Source: an uncultured Clostridia bacterium
Lineage (GTDB): Bacteria > Bacillota > Clostridia > Christensenellales > UBA1242
NCBI GenBank assembly: GCA_947630075.1
Contig: CANRGF010000012.1
Location: 1 to 14,569 of the forward strand
Length of the DNA: 14,569 bases
Direction of reading: 5' to 3'
Shown: positions 7,340 to 12,977 of the stretch, piece after piece
How positions within the stretch are numbered: the stretch's first letter is position 1
How the letters are laid out: every line of letters starts with the position of its first letter
Position numbers and translations under genes: made by a program
The notes under the pieces: generated by a model
What the model was told of the DNA's origin: nothing
Seen by the model: only the letters and a program-made list of their open reading frames with translations
Databases searched by the model: none

Positions 7340-7368
7340 CATGCAAATAAACAAAAATCTTTTGTGGG

Positions 7369-7387
7369 CATACACTGAGATAGAGGT
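7369..7387 (+). promoter_or_regulatory. CATA-box upstream of the Cys-rich gene, possible mother-cell sigma -10
   Basis: CATACACT (7369-7376) fits the sigma-E -10 consensus CATACAnT. An AC at 7351-7352 stands 16 bases before it, as in sigma-K promoters. The pattern CATAnnnTnnnATAGAGGT recurs with the same spacing before the ytxC-like gene (7681-7699). Transcription would start very close to the ribosome binding site, which counts against it. Confidence 0.3.
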
Positions 7388-7392
7388 GAAAT

Positions 7393-7593
7393 ATGTATTA
7401 TTTCTTCTATCGCACCGGATGCTATGATTGTGTGCGAATTTCAAATCTTAATTTAGAAATGTTTCGTGCACAAACTTGGTGCAGGTGCATGCCAGCAAAT
7501 TGCTGTTGCCACACATTTTATGACCCAAATTGCAGAGCAAACAGCGTTAGTTTTAATAACGATTTTATCAATTTTAATAATTTTGAAAGTTGA
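7393..7593 (+). CDS. Small cysteine-rich protein, unknown
   Basis: This 66-residue protein has eight cysteines, arranged CxxC (10, 13), CxC (30, 32), CCC (37-39) and C47. Its start is aromatic (MYYFFYRTG) and its tail is rich in Asn and Phe. There is no signal peptide or membrane segment. The start is supported by AGAGGTG four bases before the ATG. The Cys pairs could bind metal or be cross-linked; Cys-rich spore-coat proteins are one possibility, favoured slightly by the neighbouring ytxC-like gene and a CATA-box upstream. No family is recognised, and a random short frame cannot be fully excluded. Confidence 0.6.
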   Translation: MYYFFYRTGCYDCVRISNLNLEMFRAQTWCRCMPANCCCHTFYDPNCRANSVSFNNDFINFNNFES

Positions 7594-7644
7594 ATTTTAA
7601 ATAATTTTTCTTCACTTTTTGATTGACAATTTCTCTCTCAAAAA

Positions 7645-7674
7645 TTGCCAAAAATTTTAAGAGTAAAATATTAT
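7645..7674 (+). promoter_or_regulatory. Candidate vegetative promoter of the ytxC-like gene
   Basis: TTGCCA (7645-7650), an 18-base spacer and TATTAT (7669-7674). Alternatively, the CATATTATA at 7681-7689 could be a sporulation-type -10. The sequence alone does not decide between them. Confidence 0.4.
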
Positions 7675-7703
7675 TTAGTGCATATTATACAATAGAGGTA
7701 TTT

Positions 7704-8456
7704 ATGAGAGAGATTGCCTTGGCAACCAAAGTGTCTAATAAAAAAATCATTGATTTTTTGCACGCAAACATTAAGTCTAAAATTGATTTTTGCAAAAATA
7801 TAATCACAGGCTATAGCGACAATAATTTTATTTATCTCTTATTTGCTTGCGATGATGCCTATATTGAGCCGTGCGAAACAATTTTAAGAGATATAATAAT
7901 TGAATATATCGAAAGTGTTTATAAAGTTAATTATTTAAAGCAAAAGATAAAAAATCCGCTTTGCAACACTCTCACTTTTAATGCCTACATCAAAGTTTTG
8001 TCAATTTTTGATAAGTCCACAGATGTGTCCGCTCTAAGCAATATTATTTTGTTTAATCAAACATTTTTTATTGATAGTTTTTTAGAATTTCGCCTATCTC
8101 CATTAAAGCGGCATTGGGACAATCTAGCCGAACTATCAAGCGATAATCTCACTTTATTTAATTCTGGCACATTTTTAGATGTTATCCGTTTTTTAATAAA
8201 CACTATGGATAGCCTTGTTTATAAAGTTAAAGTGGTTTGCGATGGCGATAATTTTTCGGTTTACAACATGAAAAACAAAAATGCGCGCATAATTAAAATT
8301 GCCGAATGCCATGACGCGCTCGAACTTATCACCAATGTTTTAAACGCCTGCCCAAGTTATATCGACATTTATCTAAATGACCAGCAAAATAGCGAGGCTG
8401 TGAGTTTTTTAAGCAATGTTTTTTCTAATAGGCTAAAAATTATTATGAAAAATTAA
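7704..8456 (+). CDS. ytxC: YtxC-like protein (putative sporulation protein family)
   Basis: YtxC-family proteins are known from endospore formers and their biochemical role is unknown. This 250-residue protein shows the most characteristic family stretch, IDSFLEFRL (an I-x-x-F-x-x-FRL pattern), in the middle, followed by a helix with FLDVIRFLINTMD. The C-terminal half carries alternating short strands ending in SNRLKIIMKN. Family length is usually about 280. The start is the ATG at 7704, five bases after GAGGT; an in-frame TTG at 7623 lies upstream of the promoter candidates and has no ribosome binding site. The position upstream of thrS matches Bacillus, where ytxC precedes thrS, and this supports the call. 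The protein is very Leu/Ile/Asn-rich. Assignment rests on the motif and synteny, not on a search. Confidence 0.65.
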   Translation: MREIALATKVSNKKIIDFLHANIKSKIDFCKNIITGYSDNNFIYLLFACDDAYIEPCETILRDIIIEYIESVYKVNYLKQKIKNPLCNTLTFNAYIKVLSIFDKSTDVSALSNIILFNQTFFIDSFLEFRLSPLKRHWDNLAELSSDNLTLFNSGTFLDVIRFLINTMDSLVYKVKVVCDGDNFSVYNMKNKNARIIKIAECHDALELITNVLNACPSYIDIYLNDQQNSEAVSFLSNVFSNRLKIIMKN

Positions 8457-8477
8457 AAATTTTTGGCAATTTTTAAT
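8452..8477 (+). terminator. Possible AT-rich terminator after the ytxC-like gene
   Basis: A perfect ten-pair inverted repeat ATTAAAAATT/AATTTTTAAT with loop TTTGGC overlaps the stop codon. It has no GC pair in the stem and only a short T tract after it, so it may be weak. Confidence 0.4.
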
Positions 8478-8484
8478 CTTTTAA

Positions 8485-8513
8485 TTGACAAATCCCAAAG
8501 CGTGTGTTAAAAT
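8485..8513 (+). promoter_or_regulatory. Strong promoter of the threonine T-box operon
   Basis: TTGACA (8485-8490), a 17-base spacer and TAAAAT (8508-8513), with TGT forming an extended -10. Transcription should begin around 8520. Confidence 0.88.
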
Positions 8514-8519
8514 AATCGC

Positions 8520-8730
8520 AGTTAAATAGATTTTTGGTTGGACAAGTAGGTCAATATTTAGGTTTACAGAGAGCGCCTGCCGGCTGAGATTGGTGCAACA
8601 CATTATTCACTGAAACCACCAACTAGGTCAACGCTAGTGAATCCTAGCAAAATTAAGTGGTTGTTCGCAACAATTAGGGTGGAACCGCGGTTTGAAATCG
8701 TCCCTTGTAAGAGGGATTTTTTATTTTTTT
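8520..8730 (+). ncRNA. T-box riboswitch leader, threonine-specific
   Basis: This leader RNA senses uncharged tRNA-Thr and lets transcription continue when threonine is short. The universal T-box sequence AGGGTGGAACCGCGG is at 8676-8690. Upstream is a Stem I with the GAGAG...GGTGCAA distal features (8569-8599). The segment GAAACCACC (8612-8620) supplies a threonine specifier codon ACC at 8615-8617, directly followed by A. The TGGA bulge implies pairing with a tRNA ending in UCCA. Downstream lies the terminator hairpin at 8701-8730. Specificity is confirmed by the synthetase gene in the operon. This leader occupies most of the gene-free stretch 8457-8793. Confidence 0.95.
8701..8730 (+). terminator. 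Regulated terminator of the T-box leader
   Basis: TCCCTT-GTAA-GAGGGA is followed by a long T-rich tract. It forms when charged tRNA-Thr is present, and the antiterminator built on 8676-8690 is its alternative. Confidence 0.9.
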
Positions 8731-8745
8731 AAAATACCCCCTATA

Positions 8746-8776
8746 GGCATATAAACTTATGCCCCACCCGGGCATA
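8746..8776 (+). promoter_or_regulatory. Two mutually exclusive hairpins before the HAD gene
   Basis: GGCATA (8746-8751) can pair with TATGCC (8758-8763). The overlapping TATGCCC (8758-8764) can instead pair with GGGCATA (8770-8776). Both lie between the T-box terminator and the AAGGAGG ribosome binding site (8784-8790). No U run follows, so a translational or stability role is more likely than termination. Confidence 0.4.
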
Positions 8777-8793
8777 TTAAAGGAAGGAGGAAA

Positions 8794-9363
8794 ATGCAAA
8801 AATTATTAGTTGATATTGACGAAGTGCTGTGCCAATCCACGTTTTTGGATGAAATGAACAAGTTTTTAAAAACAAATTATAAAATTGACGATTTTACTGA
8901 GTATTATATAGACGATGCTTTGGGCGCGGACAAAAACAGGCAAAAATTTTATAAGGTTTTGGAAGATAAAGATTTATATAAAAATGCAAAAATATATGAC
9001 GGAGCAATTGAAAGTTTAAAAAAATTGAATGATTATTATGAAATATATATCTGTTCTGCATGCGTAATGTTTTGTATGCCAGAAAAAAGCGGGATATTCT
9101 TTAAACATAAATATGATTTCTTAATTAAAAATTTCCCTTTCCTTAACCCAGATAGATTTATTTTTACAGGTGCAAAAAATATTTTTAAAGCAGATGTGCA
9201 GACTGACGATAGATTATCCAATTTAAAAGGGGATGTAAAAACAAAAATTCTCTTTACTGCTTATCATAACAAAAATATAACTACAGACGAATTAAACAAA
9301 AACAACTGCATTAGATGCGACAATTGGCAACAAATTGAAAATTTATTATTGAAAAGGAGTTAA
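8794..9363 (+). CDS. HAD-family 5'-nucleotidase-like protein
   Basis: This likely cytoplasmic phosphatase of the 5'(3')-deoxyribonucleotidase (NT5C) type within the HAD superfamily has 189 residues, the usual size. Motif I is VDIDEVLC, giving nucleophile D7 and acid/base D9. Motif II is the Ser of ICSAC (S88). A lysine region around K128/K132 and the metal-binding pair in TDDRLSNL (D138, D139) form motifs III and IV. The helical cap lies between residues 13 and 70. Substrate is inference: family members dephosphorylate (deoxy)nucleoside monophosphates, but many homologues are uncharacterised. It is the first gene after the T-box leader, with an AAGGAGG site. thrS follows after three bases, so threonine supply should control it. 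Confidence 0.8.
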   Translation: MQKLLVDIDEVLCQSTFLDEMNKFLKTNYKIDDFTEYYIDDALGADKNRQKFYKVLEDKDLYKNAKIYDGAIESLKKLNDYYEIYICSACVMFCMPEKSGIFFKHKYDFLIKNFPFLNPDRFIFTGAKNIFKADVQTDDRLSNLKGDVKTKILFTAYHNKNITTDELNKNNCIRCDNWQQIENLLLKRS

Positions 9364-9366
9364 TTT

Positions 9367-11109
9367 ATGGAAGAAAATGAAAAGCAAAAAATGTATCGCC
9401 ACAGCATGAGCCATGTTTTGGCAAAAGCAATTAAAAGTTTGTATCCGGGCGTTAAGGTGGCAATTGGCCCGGCTATTGAAAACGGCTTTTACTATGATTT
9501 TGACAATTTAACCATTTCACCTGAGGATTTTGCTAAAATTGAGGACAAAATGCGTGAAATTATCAATAAAAATGAGGATTTTAAGCGCATTGTGGTTTCC
9601 AAGCAGGAAGCACAAAAACTTTTTGCGGACGAGCCATATAAATTGGAACTTATCCGGGATTTGCCTGCAAATGAAACAATAACCGTTTATTACACGGGCG
9701 AGGATTTTTATGATTTATGCCGCGGCCCGCATGTGGAAAACACCAAATTTTTGCGCGGATTTAGTTTTAAAATCAATCGTGTGAGTGGGGCATATTGGCG
9801 TGGCAGTGAGAAGAACAAAATGCTGACGCGTATATATGTGTATGGCTTTTTAAATAAAGATGATTTGAAAGAGTGCTTGCGCTTAGAAGAAGAGGCAAAA
9901 GAGCGCGACCATAGAAAGATAGGCAAAGACCTTGGCATCTTTATGATGCACGATTTAATCGGCAAAGGCTTGCCAATTTGGTTGCCAAATGGCTTCTTAT
10001 TGCGCCGTGCACTCAGTGATTATATTATGGATAAAGAGTTATCTCTTGGCTATCAGCATGTGATGACGCCATCACTCGGCTCTATAAATCTATATAAAAC
10101 ATCTGGCCATTGGGAGCACTATCAAGAGGATATGTTCCCAGCAATGGAGCGCGAAAATGAAACTTATGTTTTGCGCCCAATGAACTGCCCACATCACATG
10201 ATGATTTATAAATCGTTTATGCACTCATATAAAGATTTGCCTATTCGCATTGCCGAAATTGCAAACGATTTTAGGTTTGAAGGCAGTGGCAATTTGTGCG
10301 GAATTGAGCGCACCCGTGCTTTCACTCAAAACGATGCCCACATTTTCTGCCGACCAGACCAAATTAAAGATGAAATTCAGGGCGTTATTAATTTGATTTT
10401 GGATGTCTATAAAGATTTTGGCTTTAAAAATTATGCTTTCCGCCTATCTTTGCGCGATAAAAAGAACACTGAAAAATATTTTGGCAATGACGAACTTTGG
10501 GAAAAAAGCGAAGCTGCACTGCGAGAAATTTTAAAATCTAGTGGCGCAAATTATTATGAGGCAGAGGGCGAAGCCGCCTTCTATGGCCCTAAAATTGATG
10601 TGCAAGTTAAGTCGGCAATAGGGCATGAAGTAACTTTATCCACCGTTCAGTTAGACTATCAACTGCCAGAGCGCTTTGAATTGGAATATGTTGATGAGCA
10701 CGATAATCGCGTGCGCCCGGTGGTTATCCATCGTGCAATCTTTGGCTCGCTGGATAGATTTGTTGCCTTCTTAATTGAAGAAACGAAGGGCAATTTGCCT
10801 GTTTGGTTAAATCCCTTGCAGGTTAAAATTTTGACTGTTAGCGAAAAGAATATTGATTATGCTCGCCAAATTGAAGCAAAATTACATTTGAATAAAATTC
10901 GTGTTAGTGCCGATATTTCAAACGAAAGCGTTGGCAAAAAAATCCGCTCAGCAGTGCTAGAAAAATCCCCATTTATTTTAGTGTTAGGTGATAAAGAAAT
11001 GGCAGAGAATAGCGTTGCGGTGCGCACTCGTGGCAGTAAAGACACGGTGTCTATGTCATATAAAGATTTTGAAAAACAACTTTTAGAAACCATCAATAAA
11101 AAGGTGTGA
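9367..11109 (+). CDS. thrS: Threonyl-tRNA synthetase lacking the TGS domain
   Basis: This enzyme charges tRNA-Thr. Visible in order are the N2 editing domain with HxxxH (H12, H16) and C118/H122 in LCRGPHV, then a class II catalytic core. The zinc ligands are C274 (MNCPHH), H325 (DAHIFC) and H455 (VIHRAIFGS). Motif 2 is FRFE (R303, E305), motif 3 is R464 in GSLDRF, and the C-terminal anticodon-binding domain runs from about 484 to 580. The protein is 580 residues; E. coli ThrRS has about 61 more at the N-terminus, a TGS domain that is absent here. The nucleotidase stop lies three bases before the ATG, so no upstream extension is possible. AGGAG at 9356-9360 serves as ribosome binding site. Motif 2 reads DFRFE rather than the common HRNE form. 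Confidence 0.97.
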   Translation: MEENEKQKMYRHSMSHVLAKAIKSLYPGVKVAIGPAIENGFYYDFDNLTISPEDFAKIEDKMREIINKNEDFKRIVVSKQEAQKLFADEPYKLELIRDLPANETITVYYTGEDFYDLCRGPHVENTKFLRGFSFKINRVSGAYWRGSEKNKMLTRIYVYGFLNKDDLKECLRLEEEAKERDHRKIGKDLGIFMMHDLIGKGLPIWLPNGFLLRRALSDYIMDKELSLGYQHVMTPSLGSINLYKTSGHWEHYQEDMFPAMERENETYVLRPMNCPHHMMIYKSFMHSYKDLPIRIAEIANDFRFEGSGNLCGIERTRAFTQNDAHIFCRPDQIKDEIQGVINLILDVYKDFGFKNYAFRLSLRDKKNTEKYFGNDELWEKSEAALREILKSSGANYYEAEGEAAFYGPKIDVQVKSAIGHEVTLSTVQLDYQLPERFELEYVDEHDNRVRPVVIHRAIFGSLDRFVAFLIEETKGNLPVWLNPLQVKILTVSEKNIDYARQIEAKLHLNKIRVSADISNESVGKKIRSAVLEKSPFILVLGDKEMAENSVAVRTRGSKDTVSMSYKDFEKQLLETINKKV

Positions 11110-11110
11110 T

Positions 11111-11620
11111 ATGGAAAAAGAATTTTATAAAGAAATTGCAAAAATGAAGCAAATTTTGCGCAGAGGTTGGCTTTTGCAAAAAGTCCCAGGCCGCGTTGAG
11201 AGTGATGCTGAGCACACTTTTTCAATGATTATGTTAGCTCTTGAGATTATGGCGAAAAACGACACAAAACTCGACCAACTAAAAGTTTTAAAAATGATTG
11301 CTTATCACGAACTTGGAGAGATAGATTTTGGCGACACTGCGCCCGAAGATAATATTTCGCCCGATTATAAGCATAGAAAAGAAGAGGAATGCTTAATTAG
11401 ATTATCTAAAACTTATAATATTCCTGAGATGCTTGAAATTTGGGAAGAGTTTGAGCAAGGGAAAACGGCAGAAGCAAAATTTGTGAAAATGATAGATAAG
11501 GCAGACCCCGTTATGCAAGTCTATGAATATGACAAAGCTTATAATATGCCAAATGCGGTTGAAGAATTTTTGCAAAATAATGGGAAATATTATAATAAAT
11601 TTAAAAAATATAAAAGATAG
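11111..11620 (+). CDS. HD-domain phosphohydrolase, YfbR/HDDC2-like
   Basis: This small cytoplasmic metal-dependent phosphohydrolase has 169 residues. The HD-domain ligands are H35 (in SDAEHTF), H66-E67 (YHELGEIDFGD) and D129 (KMIDKAD). The GW..Q...RVESDAEHT opening and the GD motif after the second histidine place it with YfbR/HDDC2-type proteins, whose characterised members are 5'-deoxynucleotidases. Its substrate here is not known. The usual HD dyad is HE, a conservative change in a metal ligand. Its ATG is one base after the thrS stop, with AAGGTG just before it, so it is the third gene of the threonine operon, which ends at the terminator at 11671. Confidence 0.85.
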   Translation: MEKEFYKEIAKMKQILRRGWLLQKVPGRVESDAEHTFSMIMLALEIMAKNDTKLDQLKVLKMIAYHELGEIDFGDTAPEDNISPDYKHRKEEECLIRLSKTYNIPEMLEIWEEFEQGKTAEAKFVKMIDKADPVMQVYEYDKAYNMPNAVEEFLQNNGKYYNKFKKYKR

Positions 11621-11670
11621 TTTTAAAAAACTAAACAAAAAAATTAAAATTGTAAATTATTGTTATATTT

Positions 11671-11702
11671 AAACGGATAAATCTCAAATTTGTCCGTTTT
11701 TT
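11671..11702 (+). terminator. Terminator of the threonine operon
   Basis: A 12-pair stem AAACGGATAAAT/ATTTGTCCGTTT (one G-U pair) with loop CTCAA is followed by T residues, 50 bases after the HD gene. Confidence 0.92.
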
Positions 11703-11703
11703 C

Positions 11704-11732
11704 TTGAAAAAATTTTGCCTTTTTGCTATACT
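11704..11732 (+). promoter_or_regulatory. Promoter of the alcohol/aldehyde dehydrogenase operon
   Basis: TTGAAA (11704-11709), a 17-base spacer and TATACT (11727-11732) with TGC as extended -10. AAAGGAG follows at 11754-11760, ahead of the ATG at 11766. Confidence 0.85.
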
Positions 11733-11765
11733 TATCTCATAGGGGAATTTGTTAAAGGAGAATAT

Positions 11766-12977
11766 ATGAACATTTTTAAAAAGTTTTTTTGCCGCGCTTA
11801 TCAGACCGTTTTTAAAATTGCAATTCCGTTGCTTCCATATCGAGAACCAAGGCTTTTAAAAGACTATGACGCACTAATTAGGCTTTTGCAAGCGAAAGGA
11901 AAAAAGAGCGTTTTATTGGTAACGGACAAGGGTTTGAGAAGCCGAAATTTAACCAATCAATTAGAAACGAAATTAAAAGAAGCGGGCATTAACCTGTCAG
12001 TTTTTGATGGCACAGTTGCCAACCCAACCACCCAAAATGTGGCAGACGCTTTGGCAATGTTTCAATCAAACGCTTGTGATTGTATAATTGGTTTTGGCGG
12101 AGGCTCGGCAATGGACTGCGCAAAAGCGGTTGGTGCAAGGGTTGCTTGCCCTAAAAAGAGCCTAAATAAAATGAAAGGAATTTTAAAAGTTCGCAAAAAA
12201 CTTCCGCTTTTAATTGCAATCCCAACCACGGCAGGCACGGGAAGTGAAACCACGCTTGCTGCAGTCATCACAGATGCAGAAACTCGCCATAAATACGCCA
12301 TAAATGACTTTCCACTAATCCCTTCTTACGCCTTGCTAGACGCAAACTTAACTCTTGGGCTTCCAAAGAGTGTTACGGCTTCCACAGGTATGGATGCTTT
12401 AACTCACGCAATAGAAGCATATATCGGCAGAAGCACCACAAAACAAACAAGGGATTGTGCGCTTAGAGCAAGCAAATTGATTTTCGAGAACTTGGGCATC
12501 GCTTATCAAGATGGCACAAATTTTGAAGCGAGAAACAATATGCTTTTTGCATCCTATTTGGCAGGTGTGGCATTCACAAAATCATATGTTGGTTATGTGC
12601 ACGCAGTGGCTCATTCTTTGGGCGGAAAATATGACATCGCGCACGGGCTGGCAAACGCCATCATCTTGCCATATGTTTTGAAAAAATATGGAAGAAAAAT
12701 TCACAAAAAATTGTGGAAAATTGGGCAATATTGCGCGCTTTTCGACAAAGACACATCTGTTGAAGTGGGCGCAAAAATTTTGGTGGAAAAAATTGAGGCC
12801 ATGAACAAAAACATGGGCATTGGAAAAACAATTGACCAAATTGAAGAAAGTGACATTCCTTTTCTTGCCCAGACCGCCGAGAAAGAAGCCAATCCTCTTT
12901 ATCCCGTGCCAGTGCTTTTCACTGCCAAACAACTTGAAGAAATTTTCCGCGAGGTGAAATATGGAAAACATTGCTGA
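11766..12977 (+). CDS. Iron-containing (group III) alcohol dehydrogenase
   Basis: This cytoplasmic NAD(P)-dependent enzyme interconverts an alcohol and its aldehyde. It has 403 residues. The dinucleotide-binding part shows GFGGGSAMDCAK (109-120) and PTTAGTGSE (153-161). The metal ligands match those of the FucO type: D210 and H214 in DALTHAIE, H279 and H293 in the VHAVAH...AHG block, with the same 14-residue spacing. The N-terminal 27 residues are hydrophobic/basic and precede the usual core; they may contact the membrane. The start is the ATG at 11766, five bases after AAAGGAG; the in-frame TTG at 11715 lies inside the promoter. The last 17 bases overlap the aldehyde dehydrogenase gene. Substrate is unknown; a medium- or long-chain alcohol is possible. 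Confidence 0.93.
   Translation: MNIFKKFFCRAYQTVFKIAIPLLPYREPRLLKDYDALIRLLQAKGKKSVLLVTDKGLRSRNLTNQLETKLKEAGINLSVFDGTVANPTTQNVADALAMFQSNACDCIIGFGGGSAMDCAKAVGARVACPKKSLNKMKGILKVRKKLPLLIAIPTTAGTGSETTLAAVITDAETRHKYAINDFPLIPSYALLDANLTLGLPKSVTASTGMDALTHAIEAYIGRSTTKQTRDCALRASKLIFENLGIAYQDGTNFEARNNMLFASYLAGVAFTKSYVGYVHAVAHSLGGKYDIAHGLANAIILPYVLKKYGRKIHKKLWKIGQYCALFDKDTSVEVGAKILVEKIEAMNKNMGIGKTIDQIEESDIPFLAQTAEKEANPLYPVPVLFTAKQLEEIFREVKYGKHC

Larger units (their letters stand above)
6589..7344 (+). repeat. Tandem cassette, copy B
   Basis: This is the second copy of the cassette at 5820-6560, in the same direction and separated by 28 bases. It is longer by 15 bases, all in the central coding part. Confidence 0.9.

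Noticed and set aside
5820..7344. Tandem repeats as part of a transposon or CRISPR-like array
   Set aside because: The repeat unit is a whole gene cassette. There is no transposase, no terminal inverted repeat and no short repeat/spacer pattern.
7623..7628. TTGACA as a -35 box for the ytxC-like gene
   Set aside because: No acceptable -10 lies 16-18 bases downstream; TTGCCA at 7645 has a better partner.
7623..7703. TTG start giving 27 extra residues to the ytxC-like protein
   Set aside because: The stretch holds promoter-like elements and no ribosome binding site; GAGGT precedes the ATG at 7704.
8583..8588. CTGAGA, as in TPP riboswitches
   Set aside because: It lies inside Stem I of a clear T-box leader and the rest of the TPP consensus is missing. 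The CTGAGA at 7375 is likewise isolated.
11715..11765. TTG start giving 17 extra residues to the alcohol dehydrogenase
   Set aside because: It falls between the -35 and -10 of the promoter, so it would not be transcribed.
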